64,000 bases of DNA from the NCBI GenBank assembly GCA_040754335.1, contig JBFMCV010000005.1:124001-188000 (forward strand), read 5' to 3'. The DNA is from Thermodesulfobacteriota bacterium. Lineage in GTDB: Bacteria > Desulfobacterota_D > UBA1144 > Nemesobacterales > UBA2774. Made by a program: the position numbers and the translations under genes. The notes under the pieces are model-generated. The model was not told where the DNA came from. It made no database searches and saw nothing but the letters and a program-made list of their open reading frames with translations. Below are positions 25,786 to 33,950 of the stretch, in pieces (positions within the stretch are counted from its first letter, which is position 1; every line of letters starts with the position of its first letter).

Positions 25786-25949
25786 TATAAGGTGCTTTCA
25801 GCTTAAAAGGGAAGTCCGGTGTGAATCCGGCGCAGCCCGCTCGCTGCTGTGAGTAGTCCTTAAAGTCCCCCGCAAGATGCCACTGGAGCAATCGCTCCGG
25901 GAAGGCGCGGGAGAGTCCAGAGGCTACGAGCCAGAATATCTGCCTTATA
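25786..25949 (+). promoter_or_regulatory. Cobalamin (adenosylcobalamin-type) riboswitch
   Basis: Sequence and order match the B12 riboswitch: GGTGCTTTCAGC opening, AAAAGGGAAG, the core CCGGTGTGAATCCGGCGCAG, GCTGTGAG, GCCACTGG, CGGGAAGGCGCGGG, and a B12-box-like AGCCAGAATATCTGCC at the end. Closing stem P1 pairs TATAAGG (25786-25792) with CCTTATA (25943-25949). It precedes a TonB-dependent receptor and a complete B12 ABC uptake set, which is the standard regulatory target: B12 binding should lower expression. Confidence 0.93.
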
Positions 25950-25956
25950 ACTGTGA

Positions 25957-25987
25957 ATTTACTTTTCTTCGGGGGGAGAAAGTAAAT
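25957..25987 (+). promoter_or_regulatory. Hairpin after the riboswitch (expression platform candidate)
   Basis: ATTTACTTT (25957-25965) pairs perfectly with AAAGTAAAT (25979-25987); inner bases can extend the stem. There is no T-tract after it, so it is unlikely to be an intrinsic terminator. It may be the anti-sequestering or connecting element of the switch. Confidence 0.5.
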
Positions 25988-26007
25988 GGATTTGAAATCC
26001 AGTCTGC

Positions 26008-26036
26008 CTCCCGGCTGCCGCTCGGCTGACCGGGGG
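26008..26036 (+). promoter_or_regulatory. Probable Shine-Dalgarno-sequestering hairpin
   Basis: CTCCCGG (26008-26014) can pair with CCGGGGG (26030-26036), which contains the only G-rich Shine-Dalgarno candidate ahead of the receptor gene. This would allow translational control by the upstream cobalamin aptamer. Pairing was drawn by eye and includes one G-U pair. Confidence 0.5.
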
Positions 26037-26041
26037 TGCCA

Positions 26042-27922
26042 GTGATAAAAATTTTCTTATCGGCTCTTCTGTTAATCTTCTCCGTAACCGCATCGGCTCA
26101 GGAAGAGAAGGGGGAGACCCTCGAAGAGGTAGTCGTCGAGGACACTCCCATAGAGCCGCCACTCGATTACCCGTCGGCCTTTTCGACAGTAATAGACCTC
26201 GAAGACTTTCAGGGCGAGTACAGCACCGCTTCCGAAATCCTCTCATTCTCTCCGGGCGTCGTCGTACGCGATTACGGAGGGTTCGGACAGTTAAAGACAA
26301 TGTCCATCAGGGGCTCGTCTAACGACCAGGTTGTGATACTGCTAGACGGCGTGAGGCTCAACAGCCCTATCGGCGGCGGGGTGGACCTTTCCACGATACC
26401 CGTCAATTACGTGGACAGGTTCGAGATAATAAGGGGCGGGGCTTCGGCGCTGGCGGGGACGGACGCGATAGGGGGCGTGGTCAACATCGTTACGAAAAAA
26501 CCGGACAAGCCCTTCACGTTCGGCTCTGTCACGTACGGCTCCTACGAGACTTTCGGATTTAACGCGTCGAGAGCGCAGAAAATCGGAAACTTGAGCTACC
26601 TCGTCTCCTTCACGCACGCGCAGAGCAAGGGGGATTTCAAGTTCAAATCGGTGAACGACCTCATACTCACACGTATAAACAACGAGTTCCACTCCGAAAG
26701 CCTCCTCGTCAAAGGCGCTTACGATGCTGGGAACGGCTGGGAGATCGAGGCTCTCAACGAGTTCTTCTACGATGACAGGGGCGTCCCCGGGTTGGGAGAA
26801 TTCCAGCAGCCCGACGCGAATCAGAAAGATTTAAGAAACCTCACGAGCATAAACATATCCAAGGAGCAGTTCATAAGGCCCGACATGGACCTCGACGTGC
26901 TCATATTCAACAGGTTCGACGACCTCAAATTCAAAAACCCGGAGCCGACCGTCGGTCTTCCTATCGATACGCTCAGCAAAACGTATTCATTCGGCATAAA
27001 CCCTCAGCTCACGTGGTTCGCACCTTATAATCAAGTTTTTACGTTCGCGACGGAGCTCAGGGAAGACATCCTGGAAAGCAACGATTTCGGCGACCCCGAC
27101 AGGTTCACGTTCAGCCTGTTCGCGTCCGACGAAATAAACCTGTTAAATGACATGGTTGTTATCAATCCCATCATACGGTACGACCTCTGGAGCACGAGAC
27201 AGGAGGAGACGACGACGGATTCGGGCATCTCGGCCAGGCTCGGAGTGATAGTCACGCCGCTCGATTACCTGTCGTTCAAGGCGAACGCCGGACGCTCGTA
27301 CAGGGCCCCGAGCTTCGGCGAGCTATTCTTTCCGAACGAGGGGTTCATAAGGGGGAACCCCGACCTGAAGCCCGAGACCGCCTACGATTTCGACGTGGGC
27401 TTAATACTTTCGCACCCGCGCGGCGCGCTCGAGGTCACGTACTTCAGGAGCCACATAGACGACCTCATACTTTTCGTCTTCATAAGCGCGCAGACAATCG
27501 AGCCCCAGAACGTCGGTAACGTGGACGAGCAGGGTATAGAGACGAGCCTCGTGCTCAGGCCGTTTAAGTATTTCGAGCTCTTTGCGGGCTACACGTTCCT
27601 CGACGGAGAGATAAACGAGACGGGGGCGCAGCTCCCGGGAAGGCCCAGGAACAAGTTCGACCTAAGAGCGGTGCTCGACTTCAATTACCTCTCGCTCTTC
27701 TGGGAGACACACTACGTCGACAGGATACCTGTAAGCGCATTCCCCGATTCGAAGACGACCCCCGCCCGGACGACTTACGACATAGGCGCAAAAGCTGAGT
27801 GGAAGCAGTTCTTCGTCACGTTCGAGATAAAGAACCTTCTCAATAACCTCGACGTGAGGGACGCCCTCGACTTCCCTCTGCCGGGGAGGACATATTTCGC
27901 AACGGCGGGAGTGAATTTCTGA
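26042..27922 (+). CDS. btuB: TonB-dependent outer-membrane receptor, BtuB-like
   Basis: 626 residues from the GTG at 26042, whose GGGGG ribosome-binding site is 5 bases away; an in-frame GTG at 26036 is possible but lies inside that site. Signal peptide to about residue 18 (LSALLLIFSVTASAQ), then a TonB-box-like LEEVVVED, a plug domain (SFSPGVVVRDYGGFG, MSIRGSSNDQVVILLDGVRLN, IRGGASALAGTDAIGGVVNIVTKK) and a 22-strand barrel that ends in FATAGVNF with terminal Phe. Length and plug fit BtuB. The riboswitch and the downstream BtuFDC genes indicate that it imports cobalamin or a cobamide. Confidence 0.93.
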   Translation: MIKIFLSALLLIFSVTASAQEEKGETLEEVVVEDTPIEPPLDYPSAFSTVIDLEDFQGEYSTASEILSFSPGVVVRDYGGFGQLKTMSIRGSSNDQVVILLDGVRLNSPIGGGVDLSTIPVNYVDRFEIIRGGASALAGTDAIGGVVNIVTKKPDKPFTFGSVTYGSYETFGFNASRAQKIGNLSYLVSFTHAQSKGDFKFKSVNDLILTRINNEFHSESLLVKGAYDAGNGWEIEALNEFFYDDRGVPGLGEFQQPDANQKDLRNLTSINISKEQFIRPDMDLDVLIFNRFDDLKFKNPEPTVGLPIDTLSKTYSFGINPQLTWFAPYNQVFTFATELREDILESNDFGDPDRFTFSLFASDEINLLNDMVVINPIIRYDLWSTRQEETTTDSGISARLGVIVTPLDYLSFKANAGRSYRAPSFGELFFPNEGFIRGNPDLKPETAYDFDVGLILSHPRGALEVTYFRSHIDDLILFVFISAQTIEPQNVGNVDEQGIETSLVLRPFKYFELFAGYTFLDGEINETGAQLPGRPRNKFDLRAVLDFNYLSLFWETHYVDRIPVSAFPDSKTTPARTTYDIGAKAEWKQFFVTFEIKNLLNNLDVRDALDFPLPGRTYFATAGVNF

Positions 27923-27968
27923 ATGATTAAACAAGAAAAAAGAACCATCTTTACAGGAGGGATTTGAA

Positions 27969-29468
27969 ATGAAGACATTATTTTCAGTTCTACTTTTAGT
28001 TATGACCTGTCTTGTGATAACGGCGTGTGAGGAAACAAGCGGGGGCGGAGGGTTCGTTCCGACCGGCGCCATACTCGCGGTCGCCGAGAAACCGGGTGCC
28101 GAAGAGACTATAAAAGTCGGCGGGCTTCCGGGCGCAGTGCCTCCGGGGAGCCTGGTCGAGGTGACTAACCTCGATACGGACGAGACAGAGACAACGACCG
28201 GGAACCCGGACGGGAGCTTCGACCCTACTTTTACGGGTAGCACAGACGACGAGTTCAACGTGCTAGTGACCGACGAGGGCGAGGTCGTGGAAGATATCGT
28301 CATCGGCGTTACGCTGCTCTCGGAATCGGTCGAGGAAAACCTGGCCCCTCTGGGCAGCGTTCCCGCAGACATAGAGATAAGGGGCAACAGGGCATACGTC
28401 GTAAACGGGTTCTCGGACAATATCCAGGTATTCGATCTGAGCCAGGACCCGCCTGACCTGATAGGCACCATCGTTGTGCCGCCGGGGTCGAACCCGATAG
28501 ACATGGCGTTCGTCGACGATACTCACGCCTACGTTGCGAACAACATAGGGCAGAGCGTCGCGCGCGTCAACGTCAACACGCGTATCTGCGAGGTGCTGAT
28601 AGTGAAAGCGGGGCAGGGAGGAGCTACCGCGCCCTGCCAGAGCGTTATCACCGTCGCGGGAACGCCTTTCGAGGAGCCTGTCGGGGTAGCTGTGACCAAC
28701 GGAAGGGTGTACGTCACCAACAATAACCTCGACGAGAATTTCAATCCGATGGGAAACGGATTCATCTCCGTCCTGAACTCTACGAACAGCCAGTTCATTA
28801 CTACGATCCCGGCCTCGGGCGTAAACACGACGAGCATGGCCGTCATTGGAAACACGATCTATGCCATGAATAACGGGGCCGTGCTTTTCGATCCCGATAC
28901 CAATGAATTTACGTGCGATTTCGATTTCCAGCCCTCGATCGATCTCATCAACTCGCAGACGAACGTTCTGTTCGATAATATCGCCATACCGCTCAGCCCC
29001 GAGAATCCGACCGTCTGTCTCCCGAACCCGCTCGTCGCGACTCCCGACGGGAGGTTCGGCTATACGGGACTGGGACTCGTAGGCGCGCTGCTGAAAGTGG
29101 ACCTGATTTCAGGGGATGTTGTCAACGGCACGGACGACCCTATCGTTATTACAGACCTCGATTCACTCAACCTCACGGCTGACATTGCCATAAGGGACGA
29201 TCTTCTCTTCACGACGCTTTTTCTTACCGACCAGATAGCGGTAGTCGATACAGACACCGACGAAGTGAACCCGTTCCCGTACATAGCGCCGTTCCCCGCG
29301 GGCATAAGGGCGTTCGACCCCGGCTCGAACTTCTTCGACGGGGTGCAGTCGCTCGCGATAAGGCCCGGGACGCCGGGCGTGAACTTTTCGGGGCCCGATA
29401 TTTTCTTCATCACCGGCATAAGCGAGCAGCTGGGCTCTGTCGACTCGACCCTGGGCTTGCTCGAGTAA
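27969..29468 (+). CDS. Beta-propeller lipoprotein of the B12 operon (BtuG-like candidate)
   Basis: 499 residues. Lipoprotein signal with ITAC (Cys20), then a GGGG linker and a short domain to about residue 115, then repeated propeller blades of YncE type: ADIEIRGNRAYVVNGFSDNI, DMAFVDDTHAYVANNIGQSV, GVAVTNGRVYVTNNNLDE, SMAVIGNTIYAMNNG, VATPDGRFGYTG and ADIAIRDDLLFTTLFLTDQI. In Bacteroides, BtuG is a surface propeller lipoprotein that caps BtuB and binds B12 extremely tightly. This protein has the same fold class, anchor and position between btuB and btuF, but homology to BtuG is inferred, not shown. AGGAGGGA precedes the ATG. Four Cys residues beyond the anchor may form disulfides. Confidence 0.85.
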   Translation: MKTLFSVLLLVMTCLVITACEETSGGGGFVPTGAILAVAEKPGAEETIKVGGLPGAVPPGSLVEVTNLDTDETETTTGNPDGSFDPTFTGSTDDEFNVLVTDEGEVVEDIVIGVTLLSESVEENLAPLGSVPADIEIRGNRAYVVNGFSDNIQVFDLSQDPPDLIGTIVVPPGSNPIDMAFVDDTHAYVANNIGQSVARVNVNTRICEVLIVKAGQGGATAPCQSVITVAGTPFEEPVGVAVTNGRVYVTNNNLDENFNPMGNGFISVLNSTNSQFITTIPASGVNTTSMAVIGNTIYAMNNGAVLFDPDTNEFTCDFDFQPSIDLINSQTNVLFDNIAIPLSPENPTVCLPNPLVATPDGRFGYTGLGLVGALLKVDLISGDVVNGTDDPIVITDLDSLNLTADIAIRDDLLFTTLFLTDQIAVVDTDTDEVNPFPYIAPFPAGIRAFDPGSNFFDGVQSLAIRPGTPGVNFSGPDIFFITGISEQLGSVDSTLGLLE

Positions 29469-29565
29469 AGGCGTTTGCATATACGGAGAAAGCGGTAATG
29501 ATAATCTGCCGGGGGAGGGGACGTGAAGTCCTCTCCCCGAAACCGTACGAGGGAGGCGTAGACAA

Positions 29566-30513
29566 ATGCGCATATGCTCATTCCTTCCGAGCACGACCGA
29601 GATACTTTACGGGCTCGGCCTGGGCGAGAGCGTGACGGGCGTGACTCACGAATGCGATTATCCGCCCGAAGCGAGGGAGAAGAAGAGGGTCATATTGAGC
29701 TTTATAGACCCCGGGAAACTGTCGAGCCGCGAAATAGACGAGCTCGTGAGCCGGAACGCCGCACAGGGAAAAAGCACGTACCTCATAGACAGGGACGCCC
29801 TCAGGGAAGCCGACCCCGACCTCATACTGACGCAGGAGCTATGCCAGGTGTGCGCAGTATCGGGGAACGAGGTTACGGAGGCGGTGGAGGCGCTCGGGAG
29901 GAATCCGGAGATCATCTCGCTCGAGCCGAGGACGCTCGGCGAGATAATGGATACCATACTCGTCATAGGCGAAGCGACGGGTACGGGGGAAAGGGCGCGC
30001 GAGGTCACGGAAAAGCTCACGCAGAGGATAGAGAGGGTGAAGTCGCTCACGGGAGACGTAAGGGACCGCCCCAGGATCTTCTGCCTCGAATGGCTCGACC
30101 CGCCCTACGCCGCGGGACACTGGGTGCCGGAAATGGTCGAGATCGCCGGCGGACAACCCGGCATCGTCAAAGCTGGAGAGCCGTCTTTCAGGGTCACGTG
30201 GAAGGATATAGCGGACTTCGCCCCCCAGATGCTTTTCATAATGCCGTGCGGATACGACATAGAAAAAACCATGGGCGAGATCGAAACACTCACGACACAC
30301 GACGAGTGGTTTTCTCTCCCTTCGACGGGCAAGGGGGAGATCTACGTATTCGACGCGAACTCCTATTTCAGCAGGCCGGGGCCGAGAGTCGTCGACGGGC
30401 TCGAGATAATGGCGAAGACCATACACCCCGAGCTCATGAAAGGCTACGAGCCTCCGCCGGATTCGGTCGTCAACCTGAGGAACTACATGCAGTTCGAATT
30501 ATTCCTGGGATAG
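29566..30513 (+). CDS. BtuF-like cobalamin-binding protein without signal peptide
   Basis: 315 residues of the helical-backbone metal-receptor fold (BtuF/FecB family): ICSFLPSTTEILYGLGLGESVTGVTHECDYP at the start and DLILTQELCQVCAV with a CxxC pair (Cys93, Cys96). The first residue is already within the first strand of the fold and there is no hydrophobic leader, so the protein should stay in the cytoplasm. This HECDYP/LCxVC subfamily is commonly leaderless. It may receive imported cobamide or act with an adenosyltransferase; that is a guess. The 97 bp gap from the propeller gene contains GGGAGG before the ATG. Confidence 0.88.
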   Translation: MRICSFLPSTTEILYGLGLGESVTGVTHECDYPPEAREKKRVILSFIDPGKLSSREIDELVSRNAAQGKSTYLIDRDALREADPDLILTQELCQVCAVSGNEVTEAVEALGRNPEIISLEPRTLGEIMDTILVIGEATGTGERAREVTEKLTQRIERVKSLTGDVRDRPRIFCLEWLDPPYAAGHWVPEMVEIAGGQPGIVKAGEPSFRVTWKDIADFAPQMLFIMPCGYDIEKTMGEIETLTTHDEWFSLPSTGKGEIYVFDANSYFSRPGPRVVDGLEIMAKTIHPELMKGYEPPPDSVVNLRNYMQFELFLG

Positions 30514-30515
30514 AA

Positions 30516-31397
30516 ATGATCAAGAAAATTTTATTAAGATTTATCATACCCGCGGTACTGGCAGCATCGTTTCAGAGCGCCCATTCAGGCGAGGGGCCCG
30601 AGCGCATAGTCTCACTCTCGCCTAACCTGACGCACATCATATACGCTCTCGGGGAGCTCGACAGGGTGGTAGGCGTGACGCTTTACTCGGACTTCCCCCC
30701 TCAAGCAAGTGAGCTGCCCAATGTCGGGGGCTGGATAAACCCTAATTACGAGGCGATATTGGCGCTCAGGCCCGACCTCGTCATACTCATGAAGGACCAG
30801 GACACAATATTCGGGGCGAAGCTGAGGGAGCTCGGCTTGAAAACCCTCGTCACGGACAGCAACGATTCGGTCAGCGATATAATGAAAACTATCTTATACC
30901 TCGGTGATGTATTGGGCAAGGAGGCGGAAGCTCGAAAAATCGTCTCGGATATGGAATCGGCGCTTGATAAAATCGGGCGGAGGACGGAGGGGGCGCCGAA
31001 GAAGAAGGTGCTCCTCGTCGTCGGGAGGAACCCGGGGACGCTCGAGGACATCTACGTCATAGGAAGGAACAACTATATAAACGAGCTTATAGGGATAGCC
31101 GGAGGGGTGAACGCGGTAGAGAACACGAGGCTCTCGATAAAAATAACGAAAGAGGCGATTCTCACGCTCGACCCCGACGTCATCATCGAGATAAACCACG
31201 AGAAGCTCGACAAAGAGAAAGAAATCCTCGGCACATGGAGCACGCTCAGCCAGTCGAGGGCGGTGAAGGACGGGGAGGTCTATATACTGCCGAGCACCGT
31301 GGTACTGCATCCGAGCCAGACGATCGTAGAGGGCACCCAAGTGCTTACGGAAGTGCTCCACCCGGAGCTCAAGGATACGTATGGAACCGGTAATTGA
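30516..31397 (+). CDS. btuF: Periplasmic cobalamin-binding protein
   Basis: 293 residues from the ATG at 30516, two bases after the stop of the preceding gene. It has a normal Sec signal peptide (KKILLRFIIPAVLAASFQSAHSGE) and the BtuF fold: ERIVSLSPNLTHIIYALGELDRVVGVT, LPNVGGWINPNYEAILALRPDLVI, DSNDSVSDIMKTILYLG and an IIEINHEK C-lobe strand. It delivers substrate to the BtuC2D2 importer encoded next. Its last 17 bases overlap the start of btuD, so translation is coupled. Confidence 0.92.
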   Translation: MIKKILLRFIIPAVLAASFQSAHSGEGPERIVSLSPNLTHIIYALGELDRVVGVTLYSDFPPQASELPNVGGWINPNYEAILALRPDLVILMKDQDTIFGAKLRELGLKTLVTDSNDSVSDIMKTILYLGDVLGKEAEARKIVSDMESALDKIGRRTEGAPKKKVLLVVGRNPGTLEDIYVIGRNNYINELIGIAGGVNAVENTRLSIKITKEAILTLDPDVIIEINHEKLDKEKEILGTWSTLSQSRAVKDGEVYILPSTVVLHPSQTIVEGTQVLTEVLHPELKDTYGTGN

Positions 31398-32154
31398 GTG
31401 CAGCCGTGTCTCCTTCTCGTACGGATCGGGAGAGATACTGAGAGATATTAACCTCCGTTTCGCGGGGGGAAAGATGCTCGGCGTACTGGGCGCGAACGGG
31501 GCGGGCAAATCTACTCTGCTTAAAATACTCACAGGCATACTCAGGGCGCAAACGGGGAGCGTTCTGTTCAACGGCAAACCCCTCCCTGGCTACGACAGGA
31601 GGGAGATCGCAAAGCGAATAGCCTACATCCCGCAGGACCCTGTTTTCGCGTTCCCGTTCACGGTCTCGGAAGTGATACTCATGGGCAGGGCGCCTTACAT
31701 AGGCAGGTTCGAATTCGAAAGGGAGATGGACCTCGAAGCGGCGGAGAGGGCGATGGATACGGTCGGAATCTCTCATCTAAGGGACAGGCTCATCACGGAG
31801 ACGTCCTCGGGGGAAAGGCAGCTCTCGTCCATAGCGAGGGCGCTCGTGCAGGAGCCCCGGGTGATGATACTCGACGAGCCCGCGACGTTTCTCGACATAA
31901 GGCACAGGAACGAGATCATGAGCCTCCTCCGGAAGCTCAAGGAAGAGCGCGGGATACTGATCATCGCGGCAACGCACGACATATTCACTGCGCTCTTTTA
32001 TTTCGACGAGATAATAATGATCAAGAACGGGAGCGTATTCGCGGAGGGCCCCGTAGACGCCGTGATAAACAGGGAGAACCTGAGCTCGCTCTACGGTATA
32101 GACGTCACTGTCAGGAAGGAAGGCGGAAAGGTCTTCATATACCCCGGAGATTGA
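31381..32154 (+). CDS. btuD: Cobalamin ABC transporter ATP-binding protein
   Basis: 257 residues, FecE/BtuD type. Walker A GANGAGKST is at about 38-46, the Q-loop in YIPQDP near 85, a signature loop reading SSGERQL instead of the usual LSGGE, Walker B VMILDEPATFLD and the switch His in AATHDIF. Pairs with the FecCD permease encoded next. The ATG is inside the last codons of btuF. Confidence 0.95.
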   Translation: MEPVIECSRVSFSYGSGEILRDINLRFAGGKMLGVLGANGAGKSTLLKILTGILRAQTGSVLFNGKPLPGYDRREIAKRIAYIPQDPVFAFPFTVSEVILMGRAPYIGRFEFEREMDLEAAERAMDTVGISHLRDRLITETSSGERQLSSIARALVQEPRVMILDEPATFLDIRHRNEIMSLLRKLKEERGILIIAATHDIFTALFYFDEIIMIKNGSVFAEGPVDAVINRENLSSLYGIDVTVRKEGGKVFIYPGD

Positions 32155-32184
32155 TCGGGGGAGAAACAATCAGGCTCACTAACG

Positions 32185-33192
32185 GTGAATATGGCCGCAA
32201 AGAAAAAATTCATTATCGCGCTAAGCCTCTTGCTCCTTCTCTGGGTCGTCACGGCAGCCGTGAGCGTGCTGTCGGGAACTTACGAGAAGAGCATCATCGG
32301 CGCGCTATTCAGCGGAGACGAGCTCGCGGGCACGATCTTTTACAAGATAAGGATACCGAGGGTGCTGATGGCGACAGTAGCCGGAGGAACGCTCGCGATA
32401 TGCGGCGCCGCGCTACAGGCCCTCTTCAGGAACCCCCTCGCTTCGCCCTTCACGCTCGGCATATCGGGCGGAGCCTCCCTTGGAGCGCTCATAGGGATAA
32501 GGCTGGGACTCGCTGCCGGCATTCTGGGTTTTTCCATGGTTACTGTCCTTGCGTTCCTCTTTTCGCTCCTGACAATGCTGTTCGTTTACTCGGTCTCCAA
32601 GGTGGGAGGGGTGGTAGCCACGGGACGCCTGCTGCTCGCGGGAGTCGTAATGAATTTCCTCTACTCGGCATTCGTCCTGTTCATACAGTTCTTTTCCAAC
32701 TTCACGGAGTCGCTCCAGACAATGAGGTGGATAATGGGCAGCCTCGACGTGGTGGGGTTCGACGAGGTATGGAAGACGCTCGTATTCGTGATGCCGGGAT
32801 GCGCGATACTGCTGTCGATAACGAAGGACATGAACCTCTTCGGCCTGGGGGACGACGTCGCGTCTTCGCTCGGTGTGAACGTAAAGAAATTGCAGAACCT
32901 TATCTATTTCGCGACTTCGCTTTCGGCCGGGGCCGTAATATCCGTGACGGGACCGATAGGCTTCGTAGGACTGGTGATTCCTCACATACTGAGAATGATC
33001 CTCGGGGTGGACAACAGGATCATACTCCCCTGCTCGTTCCTCCTCGGAGCGTCTTTCCTGACGGCCGCGGATACGGTCTCGAGGACTCTTATATCACCGG
33101 TCGAGATACCGGTGGGAATAATTACAGCCTCTCTTGGCGGCGTATTCTTTCTCTGGCTGCTTATAAAGTCAAAGAAAGAGGTTATCGTTTAG
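32185..33192 (+). CDS. btuC: Cobalamin ABC transporter permease (FecCD family)
   Basis: 335 residues with about ten membrane segments. FecCD landmarks: YKIRIPRVLMATVAGGTLAICGAALQALFRNPLASPFTLGISGGASLGAL, and later GDDVASSLGVN, FVGLVIPHILRMILG and PVEIPVGIITASLGGVFFLWLL. Start GTG followed by AAT ATG; the two possible starts differ by two codons. 30 bp after btuD. Last gene of the B12 locus; no terminator hairpin is evident behind it. Confidence 0.95.
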   Translation: MNMAAKKKFIIALSLLLLLWVVTAAVSVLSGTYEKSIIGALFSGDELAGTIFYKIRIPRVLMATVAGGTLAICGAALQALFRNPLASPFTLGISGGASLGALIGIRLGLAAGILGFSMVTVLAFLFSLLTMLFVYSVSKVGGVVATGRLLLAGVVMNFLYSAFVLFIQFFSNFTESLQTMRWIMGSLDVVGFDEVWKTLVFVMPGCAILLSITKDMNLFGLGDDVASSLGVNVKKLQNLIYFATSLSAGAVISVTGPIGFVGLVIPHILRMILGVDNRIILPCSFLLGASFLTAADTVSRTLISPVEIPVGIITASLGGVFFLWLLIKSKKEVIV

Positions 33193-33261
33193 ACGTTCAA
33201 TCCTTTATTTCAGAGGCGATTAATTAAAACGACGGGAGATAAACGCCCCGCTGAGTTCCAA

Positions 33262-33507
33262 TCAACTGCCCGGAGCCTTGAAGGGATCGACCTCTCCCGA
33301 GGGCTGAGAAGGGGGCGCGGGAGACCCTCCGGTCTCCGGTGCAACCGCTGATTTAAAAGGATCGGCACCGCCGGATGGAGCGGATGGAGCGGGGGGAGCC
33401 TGCGGCGGCGGCGGGGCCGCGCTGGCTGCCGCAGCCTGACTCCCCTGCGGCTGCATAAACCGCCATATTACAAAGGCCAAACCTACTATAATCAATGTCC
33501 ACATCAT
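33262..33507 (-). CDS. Small single-pass membrane protein with Pro/Ala-rich tail
   Basis: 81 residues from the ATG at 33507, chosen because GGAGG stands 10 bases ahead (33518-33522 on the complement). Residues 1-18 (MMWTLIIVGLAFVIWRFM) are one membrane helix; the rest is low-complexity, rich in Pro, Ala, Gly and Ser, with two ADPFK/VDPFK repeats (DPFKSAVAPETGG and DPFKAPGS). Likely an inner-membrane anchor with a flexible tail. No family recognised. A shorter copy of its first 22 codons lies directly upstream. Confidence 0.7.
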   Translation of the reverse strand: MMWTLIIVGLAFVIWRFMQPQGSQAAAASAAPPPPQAPPAPSAPSGGADPFKSAVAPETGGSPAPPSQPSGEVDPFKAPGS

Positions 33508-33676
33508 TTCTAAATTTCCTCCGTAGAGAATATTCAGTCTCAAAAAGCAATCATAAAACCGGCACCCTCGGAATGAATGCCTCTCCAGTCTATGACTGAG
33601 GCTGCATGAACTTCCATATTACAAAGGCCAAACCTACTATAATCAATGTCCACATCATCTCCGGGTTTCCTCCTTT
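33436..33676. repeat. Tandem duplication of a 5' gene segment
   Basis: Two near-identical segments of about 80 bp, near 33438-33524 and 33600-33676, both contain (on the minus strand) GGAGG, a 10-base spacer, ATGATGTGG and the following helix codons through CAGCC. The run CCATATTACAAAGGCCAAAC and the next 28 bases are the same in both. Only the spacer and the codon for residue 16 (Arg versus Lys) and later codons differ. Confidence 0.85.
33590..33658 (-). CDS. 22-residue membrane microprotein, copy of the neighbour's N-terminus
   Basis: Reading from the ATG at 33658 to TAG at 33592-33590 gives MMWTLIIVGLAFVIWKFM plus QPQS. It keeps its own GGAGG site at the same 10-base spacing as the larger gene, and a conservative Arg-to-Lys change, while the sequence past residue 21 is unrelated. 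Whether it is a functional microprotein or a remnant of duplication is not settled; conservation of the helix and start region favours expression. Confidence 0.55.
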   Translation of the reverse strand: MMWTLIIVGLAFVIWKFMQPQS

Positions 33677-33950
33677 ATTTAATATTCAGTTCAAGTAATG
33701 CGGCAGCAGTGCATAATCCTATGGCGGAACGCGCACGCCGCTTCATTAATATTTTTGAAATTCACCCCTGACGGAAAACCGCCTGCTACTTTGATACTAA
33801 TAAATTTGACATGCCCGTGTCAAGCTAAAATATTCTGCAGGGGAGGATTAGAGGTTTCCTTCGGTCGATAACACCGGGAATCGTCACGGACTGGCTAATT
33901 TTCCCGCATACAGCAATATTATAGTGATATCGGGACAACCGGAGGCAGGC

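Noticed and set aside
29574-30515. Upstream extension of the exported BtuF frame through the leaderless BtuF gene
   Set aside because: The extension is out of frame with a real gene, and a signal peptide begins at the ATG at 30516.
32151-33227. 358-codon open frame overlapping btuC in another frame
   Set aside because: btuC is unambiguous in the other frame; the overlapping frame is Arg/Gly-rich and without domains, as expected for GC-rich shadow frames. The same applies to long frames over the AEC gene, the exporter, the LLM gene at 52.8 kb and the symporter.
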